Origin: Mucilaginibacter daejeonensis
GTDB lineage: Bacteria > Bacteroidota > Bacteroidia > Sphingobacteriales > Sphingobacteriaceae
DNA: 64,000 nt
Assembly (NCBI RefSeq): GCF_020783335.1
Contig: NZ_CP086068.1
Location: 434,001-498,000, forward strand
Reading direction: 5' to 3'
Within the stretch, counting starts at the first letter, position 1, and every line of letters starts with the position of its first letter. The notes under the pieces are model-generated. The model was not told the DNA's origin, made no database searches, and saw only the letters and a list, made by a program, of their open reading frames with translations. A program made the position numbers and the translations under genes. Positions 17,483-27,153 of this stretch are shown here, piece after piece.

Positions 17483-18778
17483 GTGGAAGAACGACAGGAT
17501 ACCCCTGCTACCCCTAAAAAAGACGCATTCGCTGCCTTACGATACAAAGACTTCCGCGCATACTTAGGTATGCGTTTCTTTTTTACGTTCGCCTACCAAA
17601 TGCAGGCCGTGGTGATCGGTTTCTACATTTACCAGATCACACATAGCAAACTGGCGTTGGGTTACATCGGTTTGTGCGAGGCTATACCTGCTATCAGTAT
17701 CGCCCTGTACGGCGGTTACATTGCCGATAAATACGAAAAGCGTAAGCTCCTGTTCATGATCTTCTCGGTGGTACTGCTGGCATCGCTCACCATATTTACG
17801 GTAACGCTCAATAGTATGAGCCACTGGGTGCAGGCGGGTTGGGTGGTGCCGATCATTTATGTCATGATCTTTTTCAATGGCGTGGCGAGGGCATTCTATG
17901 GTCCGGCCACGTTCGCCATCTATGCACAAAGCATTCCTAAAGAGTTGTACCCTAACGGCAGTACCTGGAGCAGCTCGGCCTGGCAGATCGCCACCATATT
18001 GGGCCCGGCAGCAGGAGGATTGATCTTCGGGCACTGGGGGATCACCCCAACGTTCGTGATCATTTTGATCTTGCTGGTGATAGCGCTCACACTGGTGTAC
18101 ATGCTGCGCTCTTATCCACCAGTATTCATTCCTAAAGAGGATATCTGGCAAAGCCTTTCGGCGGGTATCAAGTTCGTGTTCCACAACAAGATGATGCTGG
18201 GCGCCATGACGCTCGATCTGTTCTCGGTGTTCTTCGGTGGCGCCATAGCCCTGCTACCGGTATTCGCACACGATATATTGAAGGTAGGGTCTGAAGGATT
18301 GGGCATCATGAGGGCCACCTCATCTTTGGGTGCGGTGCTTACCATGCTGGCCATGACGCGTTTTTCGCCCATGAACCGGCCTTGGCGCAACCTGCTCATC
18401 GCGGTGTCGGGCTTTGGGTTATCAATCCTTTGTTTCGGCCTCTCTAAAAGCTTTTATATTTCGTTGATATTCCTATTCACCGAAGGTGCGTTCGATAGCA
18501 TCAGCGTGATCATACGGGGCACCCTGATGCAATTGCTTACACCTGATGATATGCGCGGTCGGGTATCAGCCGTTAACTCCATGTTCATCGGTTCCTCTAA
18601 CGAGATAGGGTCTTTTGAGTCGGGCTTTACCGCCGAGCTGATGGGTACGGTACCATCGGTGATCTTTGGTGCCTGCATGACGCTGAGCATCGTGACCATC
18701 ACTTATTTCAAGACCCGCACGCTGATCCCTACGCGACTGTCGGACATCAGTTCGCCCACCGAGAAAAAAGTGCAATAA
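17483..18778 (+). CDS. MFS transporter, EntS/MFS_3-like exporter
   Basis: A 431-residue protein with about 12 membrane helices and the MFS motif A variant GYIADKYEKRK between helices 2 and 3. The overall layout resembles EntS-like (MFS_3) exporters. The start is GTG at 17483; there is no ATG upstream in frame, and the next in-frame Met (in YLGMRF) lies inside the first membrane helix. The substrate cannot be read from sequence. It is 47 bases upstream of a small membrane protein gene. Confidence 0.88.
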   Translation: MEERQDTPATPKKDAFAALRYKDFRAYLGMRFFFTFAYQMQAVVIGFYIYQITHSKLALGYIGLCEAIPAISIALYGGYIADKYEKRKLLFMIFSVVLLASLTIFTVTLNSMSHWVQAGWVVPIIYVMIFFNGVARAFYGPATFAIYAQSIPKELYPNGSTWSSSAWQIATILGPAAGGLIFGHWGITPTFVIILILLVIALTLVYMLRSYPPVFIPKEDIWQSLSAGIKFVFHNKMMLGAMTLDLFSVFFGGAIALLPVFAHDILKVGSEGLGIMRATSSLGAVLTMLAMTRFSPMNRPWRNLLIAVSGFGLSILCFGLSKSFYISLIFLFTEGAFDSISVIIRGTLMQLLTPDDMRGRVSAVNSMFIGSSNEIGSFESGFTAELMGTVPSVIFGACMTLSIVTITYFKTRTLIPTRLSDISSPTEKKVQ

Positions 18779-18825
18779 AAAGCACAGCCAACGTTGGAGT
18801 GCTTATATTAGGGCATTAAGTAAAG

Positions 18826-19209
18826 ATGAACATCGCATTAAAGGTCCTGCGTTTTTTGAGGCGGTACGATATTCCGCAGATATTGATCGGGGTAAAGATC
18901 CTTTTGGCACTGCTGCTGATCGGCTGCCTGTTCAACGTATCGCGTGACTATTTGCGCATCGTACGCTACCTCGTTTTTGTGATGTCGATATGGGTAGCCT
19001 ATGTGGAGTTCAGTAAAGGTGGCTTTGTGGCCGGTGCCGCAAGTGTGATCACTGCCATCGTGCTTAACCCGGTGATCCCCTTTTTTCTTCCTCAGTATCA
19101 ATGGAAGCTCTTTTATGCTTTACTGGCCGTTGCACTGATCGTATGGTCGGTATTTGAGCTGTATGTGGCAGTCACTACAAAAAAGGTCACGAGCCGGTAT
19201 GAGGAATGA
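18826..19209 (+). CDS. Small membrane protein, DUF6804-like
   Basis: The 127-residue product has four hydrophobic helices and begins in a basic helix (KVLRFLRRYDIPQILIGVK). It fits a small Bacteroidota membrane family I recall as DUF6804. It follows the MFS gene on the same strand. Function unknown. Confidence 0.6.
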   Translation: MNIALKVLRFLRRYDIPQILIGVKILLALLLIGCLFNVSRDYLRIVRYLVFVMSIWVAYVEFSKGGFVAGAASVITAIVLNPVIPFFLPQYQWKLFYALLAVALIVWSVFELYVAVTTKKVTSRYEE

Positions 19210-19373
19210 CCTCTCTTAAGCAGATCCCTCGATAAATATTAACTCCCCTGTCATGGTCTTTGAATTGCTGTGGAGCTTTGACGTGTGCTCTGTCGGTAGT
19301 ATCGACGTAGCACTGCTCAGTAACGTACGCACGGCATTACAAAAAGCATTGAAATGACCTTAGCTATCAACGC

Positions 19374-19402
19374 AAAAAGCCCCGCTTGTGGCGGGGCTTT
19401 TA
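19374..19402. terminator. Bidirectional hairpin terminator
   Basis: AAAAGCCCCGC pairs perfectly with GCGGGGCTTTT around TTGTG, with A-rich and T-rich flanks. It lies between the DUF6804-like gene and the convergent pdhB. Confidence 0.85.
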
Positions 19403-19421
19403 TATAACGGGCAAGTATGAA

Positions 19422-20405
19422 TTACTTGGTCACGTACATTACTTCTTTAACGGCTTTGATCACGCGATCGGCGTTAGGCAAGTACTCCTGGATCAGGGTA
19501 GGTGCATAAGGCAGTGGCACGTCGCCACCGGTGATACGCAGGATAGGAGCATCCAGGTAATCAAAAGCATCTTTTTGTACCTTGAAGGCGATCTCGGTAG
19601 CGATAGAGCCTAAAGGCCAGCTTTCTTCAACAACAACCAAACGGTTGGTCTTTTTAACCGACTCAATGATGGCCGCATAGTCGATCGGGCGTACGGTACG
19701 CAGGTCGATCACCTCAGCATTGATGCCTTCTTTCTCTAATTCGGCAGCAGCAGCGTTAACCACTTTCATAATCTTGCCAAAGCCTACCAAAGTAACATCG
19801 GTGCCTTGTTTGGTAACATCGGCTTTACCGATCTCAATGTAATATTCTTCTTCAGGTACTTCACCTTTATCGCCGTACATTAATTCCGACTCCATGAAGA
19901 TGACCGGATCTGGATCCAGGATAGCTGATTTCATCAAACCTTTGGCATCGCGTGGGTTAGATGGAACGATCACTTTCAAACCAGGGCAGTTAGCATACCA
20001 GTTCTCAAAGCACTGGCTGTGCTGTGAGCTAAGCATACCTGCGTTACCAGTTGGGCCACGGAACACGATAGGCACCGAGAACTGGCCACCGCTCATGCTC
20101 ATCATTTTGGCTGCACCGTTAATGATCTGGTCAATAGCTACCAATGAGAAGTTGAAGGTCATGAACTCGATGATCGGTTTCAGGCCGTTCATGGCCGAAC
20201 CGATACCTATACCGGCAAAACCCAGCTCAGAGATAGGCGTATCGATAACACGCTTCGCACCGAACTCATCAAGCATACCCTGGCTAACCTTGTAAGCACC
20301 GTTATATTCGGCAACTTCTTCACCCATCAGGTATATGTTAGGATCCTTGCGCATTTCCTCGCTCATGGCTTCCCGAAGCGCTTCTCTGAACTGTATTTCT
20401 CTCAT
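19422..20405 (-). CDS. pdhB: Pyruvate dehydrogenase E1 component, beta subunit
   Basis: The start is set at ATG 20405 (MREIQFREALREAMSEEM), the family N-terminus; the longer frame runs into the promoter. The 327-residue product has the transketolase Pyr and C-terminal domains: EEVAEYNGAYKVSQGM, GFAGIGIGSAMNGLKPI, RGPTGNAGMLSSQHSQ and RLVVVEESWP. With the alpha subunit it decarboxylates pyruvate using thiamine diphosphate. The alpha subunit is not adjacent, as is common in Bacteroidota. Confidence 0.95.
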   Translation of the reverse strand: MREIQFREALREAMSEEMRKDPNIYLMGEEVAEYNGAYKVSQGMLDEFGAKRVIDTPISELGFAGIGIGSAMNGLKPIIEFMTFNFSLVAIDQIINGAAKMMSMSGGQFSVPIVFRGPTGNAGMLSSQHSQCFENWYANCPGLKVIVPSNPRDAKGLMKSAILDPDPVIFMESELMYGDKGEVPEEEYYIEIGKADVTKQGTDVTLVGFGKIMKVVNAAAAELEKEGINAEVIDLRTVRPIDYAAIIESVKKTNRLVVVEESWPLGSIATEIAFKVQKDAFDYLDAPILRITGGDVPLPYAPTLIQEYLPNADRVIKAVKEVMYVTK

Positions 20406-20435
20406 TATATTATTAAAATGAAAATTTTTCCGTCG

Positions 20436-20466
20436 CAAATATAGTTAATGGAGCGGTAAAAACAAC
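20436..20466 (-). promoter_or_regulatory. Bacteroidota-type promoter of pdhB
   Basis: On the minus strand GTTG, 19 bases, then TATATTTG, matching the TTG/TAnnTTTG consensus exactly with optimal spacing. The -7 element lies about 30 bases before the pdhB ATG. Confidence 0.75.
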
Positions 20467-20623
20467 GTACCCGGCCAAAAGAAGAACGCGTAAGTTTATT
20501 TTTACGAAGCTGTTATTTTGAGGGGCTTAGCCCGGCGGTGATCTGTCATTTTTTCAAGCGGCGGGCGGTTAGGCAATGTGGCTTAACTTGCCTATTTTAC
20601 GGCCATCTAACTTATCATCCTTC

Positions 20624-22567
20624 ATGATCAAATTCCCCTCCATACATAGCCTGTTGCAGGGTGCAGCAGGCGTGCTGAAGCGCTTCCCGGTAGAGGTGTT
20701 ATTTGCACTTACGGCCACCGTTGCTGCCACGGTCAACGTCGAACTCAACGATGTGAATTACCACGGGCAGGGCTGGTGCTGGCGCATTATTGCGGGCGCT
20801 AATCTTGGCCTGCTGCTTTCGCTTTCGGCCACGCTTTACGGTGAAAGTAAGCAATGGCCACTGGCTAAGATATGGATACTGCGCCTGGCAGCGGTACTGG
20901 TCACGGTGGGTATATTCCTGAGCATTGATCCCTTTACCCGCAGTACCGACGCGATACGGTTCTTTTTGCTCAGTTTCGCTTTTCACCTGCTGGTGTCGTT
21001 CGCGGCATTTAGCGGTCGCGGTAACCTGCATGGTTTCTGGCAGTTCAATAAAACGCTTTTCCTGCGCTTTTTGACCAGTGCCTTGTACAGCGCGGTATTG
21101 TTTGCGGGCCTGGCCGCAGCCATAGGTGCGGCAAATTTCCTGTTCAACCTGAAGTTCGAATGGGATACCTTTGCCAATTTATGGGTATGGATCGTAGGGA
21201 TGTTCAGTGTGATCTTCTTTTTGGCCGGCGTACCTGTACATACCGCATCGCTTGAACAGGATGACAGCTACCCCAAGGGATTAAAGATATTTACCCAGTA
21301 TGTGCTGATCCCGCTGGCCACGGTGTACGTGGTGATCCTGCTGGCGTACGAGGCCAAGATCATCGTTCAATGGCAATTGCCCAAGGGTTTGGTATCGAGC
21401 CTGGTGCTGGGTTATGCGGTGTTCGGTATCCTGTCTATTTTATTGGTTTACCCGATCCGTAACCTCGAGGGCAGCAGATGGATCAAGAGTTATGCTAAAA
21501 GTTTTTACCTGTTGCTGCTGCCGCTCATCGTGTTACTATTTGTGGCCACGGGAGCAAGGGTGTTCAAATATGGGGTTACTGAGCTACGGTATTTTTTGAT
21601 CGTGCTGGCTTTTTGGCTGCTGTTCATCAGTGTATACTTTTTGGCTTCGGCCAGGCAAAGTATCAAGCTGATCCCCATGAGTTTGTGCTTGCTCAGTTTG
21701 TTGGCGGTGTACGGTCCGTTAAGTGCGTTCTCGGTAGCAAAAGTATCGCAGCTTAGAATATTGAAGGAAGTATTTGCCCGCAACCATGCGCTGAAGGATG
21801 GAAAGCTGCAGAAAGTGAGCGATAAGATCAGTAAGCGGGACGGTAACCGCGCAGTAGCGGTGATCAACTATTTGGTAGAGCGGCATGACCTTGCCTCGCT
21901 GCAGCCCTATTTTAAGCAAGATCTTGACCACGTGGCCGATTCGATCATGCACCTTAAAGGGCATGGCCGTTACGACGAGCGCATGAGCCGGTACGAGGCG
22001 CGCGGTAATAAAATAGATTGGGTGAAAAAGCAGTTGAACCTGGAGGACTTTTCAGGTTACGACTATGATGACGAGAGGAATGGGACAACGGAGATCAAGC
22101 CATTGAGCAAACAATACATCCTGAACACCCGGCAGCAAGAGGTGGTCGATGTTTCGGGCTATGACCAGTTGATCAATGTTAGCTTCAATTCGATCAATGA
22201 TCTAACCGACTCGATCACGGTTGATACCAGCACCTACGAGTTACCGCATGGTAAAATGAGCACCATCAGGATACGTAACAGCGCCAACGTAACTGTTGAA
22301 CTGGACGGACAAAAGATTAGCTTTGACCTGAACGCATGGTCGAACACTTTGCTTAAGGACTCCAAGCAGTTGAAAAGCTACCGCCAACCCAGCAACAGCG
22401 ATGCTTACTATCAGTATGATCTGCCCGCTCAGCTCACGTCGATCACTAAATATACGGGTAAGCACAAGGTCACGTTCAGGGTAGACCAGCTGAACGTATC
22501 AGAAGCGAACGGCGTTAAAAAAGCAGATGTGAACTATTGCAGCGGGGTGTTTCTGATCAAATGGTAA
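20624..22567 (+). CDS. DUF4153-like multi-pass membrane protein
   Basis: ATG 20624 is a better start than 20576, giving MIKFPSIHSLLQ and 647 residues. The N-terminal 390 residues hold about 12 membrane helices in a DUF4153 pattern. The C-terminal part (about 400-645) is soluble, and contains a highly charged stretch (KVSDKISKRDGNRAV), then beta-rich sequence that is probably extracytoplasmic. No catalytic motif is seen. Family function is unknown. Confidence 0.75.
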   Translation: MIKFPSIHSLLQGAAGVLKRFPVEVLFALTATVAATVNVELNDVNYHGQGWCWRIIAGANLGLLLSLSATLYGESKQWPLAKIWILRLAAVLVTVGIFLSIDPFTRSTDAIRFFLLSFAFHLLVSFAAFSGRGNLHGFWQFNKTLFLRFLTSALYSAVLFAGLAAAIGAANFLFNLKFEWDTFANLWVWIVGMFSVIFFLAGVPVHTASLEQDDSYPKGLKIFTQYVLIPLATVYVVILLAYEAKIIVQWQLPKGLVSSLVLGYAVFGILSILLVYPIRNLEGSRWIKSYAKSFYLLLLPLIVLLFVATGARVFKYGVTELRYFLIVLAFWLLFISVYFLASARQSIKLIPMSLCLLSLLAVYGPLSAFSVAKVSQLRILKEVFARNHALKDGKLQKVSDKISKRDGNRAVAVINYLVERHDLASLQPYFKQDLDHVADSIMHLKGHGRYDERMSRYEARGNKIDWVKKQLNLEDFSGYDYDDERNGTTEIKPLSKQYILNTRQQEVVDVSGYDQLINVSFNSINDLTDSITVDTSTYELPHGKMSTIRIRNSANVTVELDGQKISFDLNAWSNTLLKDSKQLKSYRQPSNSDAYYQYDLPAQLTSITKYTGKHKVTFRVDQLNVSEANGVKKADVNYCSGVFLIKW

Positions 22568-22580
22568 ATGGTTCATAAAC

Positions 22581-22613
22581 AAGAAAAGCGGACCGATGTG
22601 GTCCGCTTTTCTT
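22581..22613. terminator. Bidirectional hairpin terminator
   Basis: A perfect 14-base-pair stem, AAGAAAAGCGGACC with GGTCCGCTTTTCTT, around GATGT. It serves the convergent DUF4153 and subtilase genes. Confidence 0.9.
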
Positions 22614-22630
22614 GTTCATGGTGGGGTAAG

Positions 22631-24277
22631 TTATTTCTTACGTTCGCCTTTTACTTTACCGGCCAGGATCACGGCCTCGTAGGCGTTCACTACGCCGCCG
22701 GTCTTGCTCAGGGTGGTAAAGTCTACCTTGTCTTGCGTGCCTGGTTTGATCACCATAGTGCCGGTCAATGGTTTGGCCGATTGCAAGATGATCTGTTTAA
22801 GTTGCTTGGCACTCAGATTAGGGTAGTACTCCAACAACAAGGCAGCAATACCTGCGGTGATCGGCGAGGCAAAGCTGGTGCCATCCGCAGTATTGAACTC
22901 GGCATCTTTATCTACCGAGGTCACCTTTACACCCGGTGCAAATACATCAACGTTCTTTTTGCCATAGTTGCTAAAATCGCCCGGCAGTTTCTCATCCTGC
23001 TTGGCCGATGATGCACCTACGCTGATCACGTTGTCAAGGTCGGTCACTGAGCCGTCCTCAAAGGTGTCATTAGGATAGGCTGCTTTTTCATCAACGTTCT
23101 GGTGGTCGTTACCTGCGGCCTGCACCAGCAGTACATCATGGTCGGCAGCATATTTAAAAGCCTCATCTACCCATTTTTTGTGCGGAGATAGCTTTTTACC
23201 AAAGCTCATGTTCACCACCTTGGCACCATTATCTACCGCGTAACGGATCGCTTTGGCAATGTCCTTATCATACTCATCGCCGTTAGGCACGCCTTTGATG
23301 GCCATGATGCGCACGTTATCGGCCACGCCATCGATGCCGTACTGATTGTTGCGTACAGCGCCCATCAAACCAGCCACACCCGTACCATGCGAAGCATCCT
23401 CGAACTTCAGGATGTTGCTGCCGTAAGGCTTAGTATCCCATACATTAGGGTCGTCGCCCACGATGCGGGCACGGGCCTCCAGATCAGGGTTGATGTCGTT
23501 ATTGATCTTGGTCATGTATTCGCCAAGATCTTTGATGATCTTCTCGTTGGTAGCGGTAGGGCCTTCCTCGGTAAAAAAGTAGGTCCAGGCGTTCTTGCTT
23601 TGGGCAATAGTATCGTTAGTAGCTTTTAGCTTGCTCAGGTCGGCCAGTTTGAATGTGCCGTTAGCCGGCAGGTTCAAGCCTTTTTTGATGTAGCCGCTGG
23701 TGATCATAAGCACGTTCATGATCTGCGACAACTGCTTGCTCTCGTTAGATGACTTGGTGAAGGTAGAATCGTAGGTCGTCTTCACGGTTTGCCAGTACGC
23801 GAACTCCTTTTTGTCGGGCGCGTTGGCCTCGGTCATCATGCCGTATTTGTCCTTCAGGCGGTGATACTCGCGCACCTCCTCGGTGGTCTCGCTGAAGTCA
23901 CACTTGCCGCCCGGGCCGCCTAAAAAGTTCCAGCCATGCATGTCATCGATGTAGCCGTTGCCATCATCGTCCTTACCATTGCCCGGTTTCTCTTTCGGAT
24001 TCACCCAAAGCACGCTCTTAAGGTCAGCCTGTGCGGTATCGATACCGCTATCGATGGTGGCGATCACCACGGTCTTGCTTTTTTTGCCTTTAAGTGCCTG
24101 GTAGGCCTTGTTGAGGCTGATACCGAAGTAGCCATCGGCCTTTAGGTCCATCAAATGCCAGTTCTTTGGCAATTCGGGAGGTGGAGGAGTAGCTGCTGTT
24201 TGAGCCTTGGCGCCAAGGCCTGCTAATAGCGATGCGCACAGGGTATATCCTAATAAATGTTTGTTAATGATCGTCAT
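22631..24277 (-). CDS. Secreted subtilisin-like serine protease (S8) with a large insertion
   Basis: ATG 24277 starts a signal peptide (ends GAKAQ); the frame upstream begins with TTG. The 548-residue protein has the S8 catalytic residues Asp76 (IDSGID), His297 (SHGTGVAG), oxyanion Asn390 (AAGND) and Ser468 (DGTSFASP). The Asp-His separation of about 220 residues is far above the usual 30-40, because of a helical insertion at about 120-270. A calcium-type DDDGNGYIDD segment lies just before it. There is no pro-domain of the I9 type visible. Confidence 0.92.
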   Translation of the reverse strand: MTIINKHLLGYTLCASLLAGLGAKAQTAATPPPPELPKNWHLMDLKADGYFGISLNKAYQALKGKKSKTVVIATIDSGIDTAQADLKSVLWVNPKEKPGNGKDDDGNGYIDDMHGWNFLGGPGGKCDFSETTEEVREYHRLKDKYGMMTEANAPDKKEFAYWQTVKTTYDSTFTKSSNESKQLSQIMNVLMITSGYIKKGLNLPANGTFKLADLSKLKATNDTIAQSKNAWTYFFTEEGPTATNEKIIKDLGEYMTKINNDINPDLEARARIVGDDPNVWDTKPYGSNILKFEDASHGTGVAGLMGAVRNNQYGIDGVADNVRIMAIKGVPNGDEYDKDIAKAIRYAVDNGAKVVNMSFGKKLSPHKKWVDEAFKYAADHDVLLVQAAGNDHQNVDEKAAYPNDTFEDGSVTDLDNVISVGASSAKQDEKLPGDFSNYGKKNVDVFAPGVKVTSVDKDAEFNTADGTSFASPITAGIAALLLEYYPNLSAKQLKQIILQSAKPLTGTMVIKPGTQDKVDFTTLSKTGGVVNAYEAVILAGKVKGERKK

Positions 24278-24654
24278 ATCTAAAATTCGCGGCAAGTTAT
24301 TATAAATCGTTTCAATTTTTTGAGTGTTAGCTAAATAAAAGCTGACCGTAGCCTGATCATGATACAGGTGCGGTACACAACAAACGCTGCACCCGAAACG
24401 TTTATTTTATATACAAAGCAGCTACCCACAACACCCGCGACGAACAGTGGATACCGACGATAAAAAGTTGTTTTAACTAACGATAATTTACCTGCTCATT
24501 ATCAATCGATTAAATTCCGAAATATCCACATTGCGGTAATGTTGAAAACTATGTTGCTCTTTGTTATCTTATAATTGTAAATTGAACTCAGTTATCGCCT
24601 TACAGCTGTATATCTACCGATATTTTGTAAGGCCTTGACCGTAAATACGATCAG
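24278..24654. other. Divergent intergenic region, no gene seen
   Basis: This 377-base AT-rich gap separates the divergent subtilase and TPR genes. A TATAATTG sequence at 24570-24577 is a weak -7 candidate for the TPR gene, but no TTG was found at suitable spacing. No frame or hairpin of note. Confidence 0.45.
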
Positions 24655-26058
24655 ATGGAAGATGAATATGAATTCGGTTTTACTGAGGACCCTAAATTCT
24701 CGGTAGAGCGTTATGAGGAAATGCTCCGCAATCATGATCAGTACTTTTTTGATGCACAGGCATTCGAGAACATCATTGACTACTACATCGAGAAAAATGA
24801 TCCTGTAAAGGCGATCCAGGTAGTAGATTACGCCATCAGCCAACACCCGTTCGCCGCTATATTTTTGATCAAGCAGGCCCAGCTGTTCGTGGTGACCAAC
24901 CGCGTAGGTGAGGCCTTTGCCGCATTGGATAAAGCGGCCTTACTGGAAGCGTCTGACGCTGATATCTATATCATACGAGGAAACCTGTACGAGAGCATGG
25001 ACCGTTACACGGAGGCGCTGGAAAATTACCAGAAGGCGCTCACCATGGCCGAGGAGACCGACGATATATTGCTGCACATGGCCTACGTTCATCAGAATAT
25101 GGGCGACTATGATATGGCCATACACTACCTTAAGGAGTGTTTGAAGCAGAACATGGAGAACCAGGATGCCCTGTACGAACTGGCTTTTTGTTACGACGTG
25201 ATCGACAATCAGCAAGAGAGCATCCAGTTCTATGAGCAGTACATCGATAATGAGCCTTACAGCTATGCGGCCTGGTATAATTTGGGCAACGCCTTTACTA
25301 AGCTGGGACTGTTCGAGAAAGCGATAGATGCTTACGACTATGCGATACTGATCAAGGACAACTTTGCATCGGCTTACTTCAATAAAGGCAATGCACTGGT
25401 GAACCTGGAGAAATATGCCGAAGCGATAGAGGTGTACCGTCAAACCTTTGAGTACGAGCAACCCAATGCCGATACTTATTGCGCCATAGGCGAGTGCTAC
25501 GAAAAGCTGGAGCAAATGGACGAGGCACGCGCTTTTTACAAAAAGGCCGTGAAGATGGACAGCAAGCTGGCCGATGCCTGGTTCGGCATAGGGGTAACGC
25601 TCGATTTTGAGGAACGTTACTTTGAAGCCCTGCACTTTTACCGCAAGGCGCTTGATCTGGATATCAGCAATGCTGATTATTGGTTCGCCATTGCCGATGC
25701 GGAATATAAGCTGGGTCATTTGCCCGAGTCAGAAAATGCTTATGAAAAGGTGGTTGAACTTAACCCACTGGACATAGACGCCTGGCTGGACTACTCATCG
25801 ATACTGTATGAGCAGGAACGTTTGAACGATGCCATTGAGGTAATGGCCGAAGCGATCAAGAGCAATCCGGATGCGGCTGAGTTATACTACCGATTGGTGG
25901 CTTACCTGTTCGCCCGTGGTGATTACAATGAGGCATTGACAAACCTGGAGCTGGCCCTGAGCGCCGACCCTGAGAAACACTATATCCTGTTCGATTATTT
26001 GCCACAACTGCAAAAGAACAAGGTGATATTAGACATTATTAACCGGTACACCCGGTAG
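24655..26058 (+). CDS. Tetratricopeptide repeat (TPR) protein
   Basis: The 467-residue product is a chain of about a dozen 34-residue TPR units; clear examples are YTEALENYQKAL, YDMAIHYLKECL, FEKAIDAYDYAIL, YAEAIEVYRQTF and YNEALTNLELAL. No signal peptide or membrane helix is present, so it is a cytoplasmic scaffold for protein-protein contacts. The acidic start (MEDEYEFGFTEDPKF) is conserved in Bacteroidota relatives, as I recall. Partners are unknown. A terminator follows. Confidence 0.88.
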   Translation: MEDEYEFGFTEDPKFSVERYEEMLRNHDQYFFDAQAFENIIDYYIEKNDPVKAIQVVDYAISQHPFAAIFLIKQAQLFVVTNRVGEAFAALDKAALLEASDADIYIIRGNLYESMDRYTEALENYQKALTMAEETDDILLHMAYVHQNMGDYDMAIHYLKECLKQNMENQDALYELAFCYDVIDNQQESIQFYEQYIDNEPYSYAAWYNLGNAFTKLGLFEKAIDAYDYAILIKDNFASAYFNKGNALVNLEKYAEAIEVYRQTFEYEQPNADTYCAIGECYEKLEQMDEARAFYKKAVKMDSKLADAWFGIGVTLDFEERYFEALHFYRKALDLDISNADYWFAIADAEYKLGHLPESENAYEKVVELNPLDIDAWLDYSSILYEQERLNDAIEVMAEAIKSNPDAAELYYRLVAYLFARGDYNEALTNLELALSADPEKHYILFDYLPQLQKNKVILDIINRYTR

Positions 26059-26086
26059 AACCTATTTAGTTTTTAGAATCAATTTT

Positions 26087-26124
26087 AACCCCGGCCAGCG
26101 CGCGATGCAAGGCCGGGTTTTTTT
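26087..26124 (+). terminator. Rho-independent terminator after the TPR gene
   Basis: CCCGGCC pairs with GGCCGGG, extended by AA/TT, with a long loop and a run of seven T residues. Confidence 0.8.
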
Positions 26125-26203
26125 ATGCTTTTGCATCAACTCAGCCGTTTGCAAAAAGTAAGCGGATGTTTATATTTGAGGAGATAAATTTTCTTAGAAC
26201 TAT

Positions 26204-27064
26204 ATGATACCTAATTCTTTATCCATCCTCAAATTGGCACGTCCCTTAGCCTTGGCATCTTTATTCACCGCCCTTGGTAGCGCTTGCTATGCACAAATGG
26301 ATACTGTTGTTACCAACAACCAAAAGATCGCCTGCGCGGTTAAAGAGATCACGCCTGATGCCGTTAAGTACACCTACCCGGGCGAGGACGTGGTGAATAC
26401 CGTGTACAAGAACGCCGTACAAAAGATCATCTTTAAAAGCGGCCGCGTGCAAACCTTTGCCGAGAACACTTCTTTTAGACCGATCACCAGCGTAAAGGAC
26501 TGGAACAACGTGACCATCACCTCGGTAGAAGGAGAGGTGAAAGGGTTGTATAAGTTTGGCGAGGTAAGTTCCAAATCAAAAGGTACTACTATCTACTCGA
26601 GCCAGGAGCGCGTGAAGGACCGTGCCTATCGCAAGATCAAGATACAGGCGGCCATGCTAGGCGCCAATACGATCCTGATCACTAACCAACGTACTGAAGG
26701 CAACAAATACGGTGGCTATTTTACCAGCGGCTCCTCCGCAGAGACCAACCTGACCGGCATAGCCTATTCCAACGTGATACCCGACCTCGAAAAGTTCAAG
26801 TCGCTGATCGGCGATCGCAAGCAATTCACAGCCGCATTGCGCTATAAGTTAGGGGCAAGTGATGCTGACGTGTCCATTGATGGTGCCGACGAGCAATTTG
26901 ATATTGATAAGATCGTGAACGACAATGGTGTGGTATCGATCGAGGGAAAGCTAAATGGCGAGAATAATGTGCACGTGTTCCAGCTGGCCAATTTTACTAA
27001 CGAATACTTTAGCATAGGCTACCGTTACAAAGGTACGGCCTACAATTACGTGATCAAGATCTGA
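26204..27064 (+). CDS. Secreted conserved hypothetical protein
   Basis: The 286-residue product has a signal peptide (LALASLFTALGSACYAQ). A central segment (about 30-90, ACAVKEITPDAVKYTYPGED ... VQKIIFKSGR) resembles a repeat seen in secreted Bacteroidota proteins that line up VxKIxFxxG strands. The rest matches no family I recognise. It stands alone with terminators on both sides. Localisation is probably periplasmic or outer membrane. Confidence 0.6.
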   Translation: MIPNSLSILKLARPLALASLFTALGSACYAQMDTVVTNNQKIACAVKEITPDAVKYTYPGEDVVNTVYKNAVQKIIFKSGRVQTFAENTSFRPITSVKDWNNVTITSVEGEVKGLYKFGEVSSKSKGTTIYSSQERVKDRAYRKIKIQAAMLGANTILITNQRTEGNKYGGYFTSGSSAETNLTGIAYSNVIPDLEKFKSLIGDRKQFTAALRYKLGASDADVSIDGADEQFDIDKIVNDNGVVSIEGKLNGENNVHVFQLANFTNEYFSIGYRYKGTAYNYVIKI

Positions 27065-27080
27065 TCATGGACATTCACTA

Positions 27081-27118
27081 AACAAAAAAGGCCGGGCGTT
27101 TAGCCTGGCCTTTTTTGT
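27081..27118. terminator. Bidirectional hairpin terminator
   Basis: AACAAAAAAGGCC (plus GGGC) pairs with GCCTGGCCTTTTTTGTT around GTTTA. It separates convergent genes. Confidence 0.85.
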
Positions 27119-27153
27119 TTAGTATCAGTGCCGCATTAAGCAGCAGTTCAGGA

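Noticed and set aside
17564..18184. Minus-strand frame of 206 codons inside the MFS gene
   Set aside because: His/Asp/Arg-rich antisense of hydrophobic codons, not a protein-like composition.
24940..25719. Minus-strand frame of 259 codons inside the TPR gene
   Set aside because: Shadow of the TPR gene, composed of Leu/Val-rich antisense sequence without any domain.
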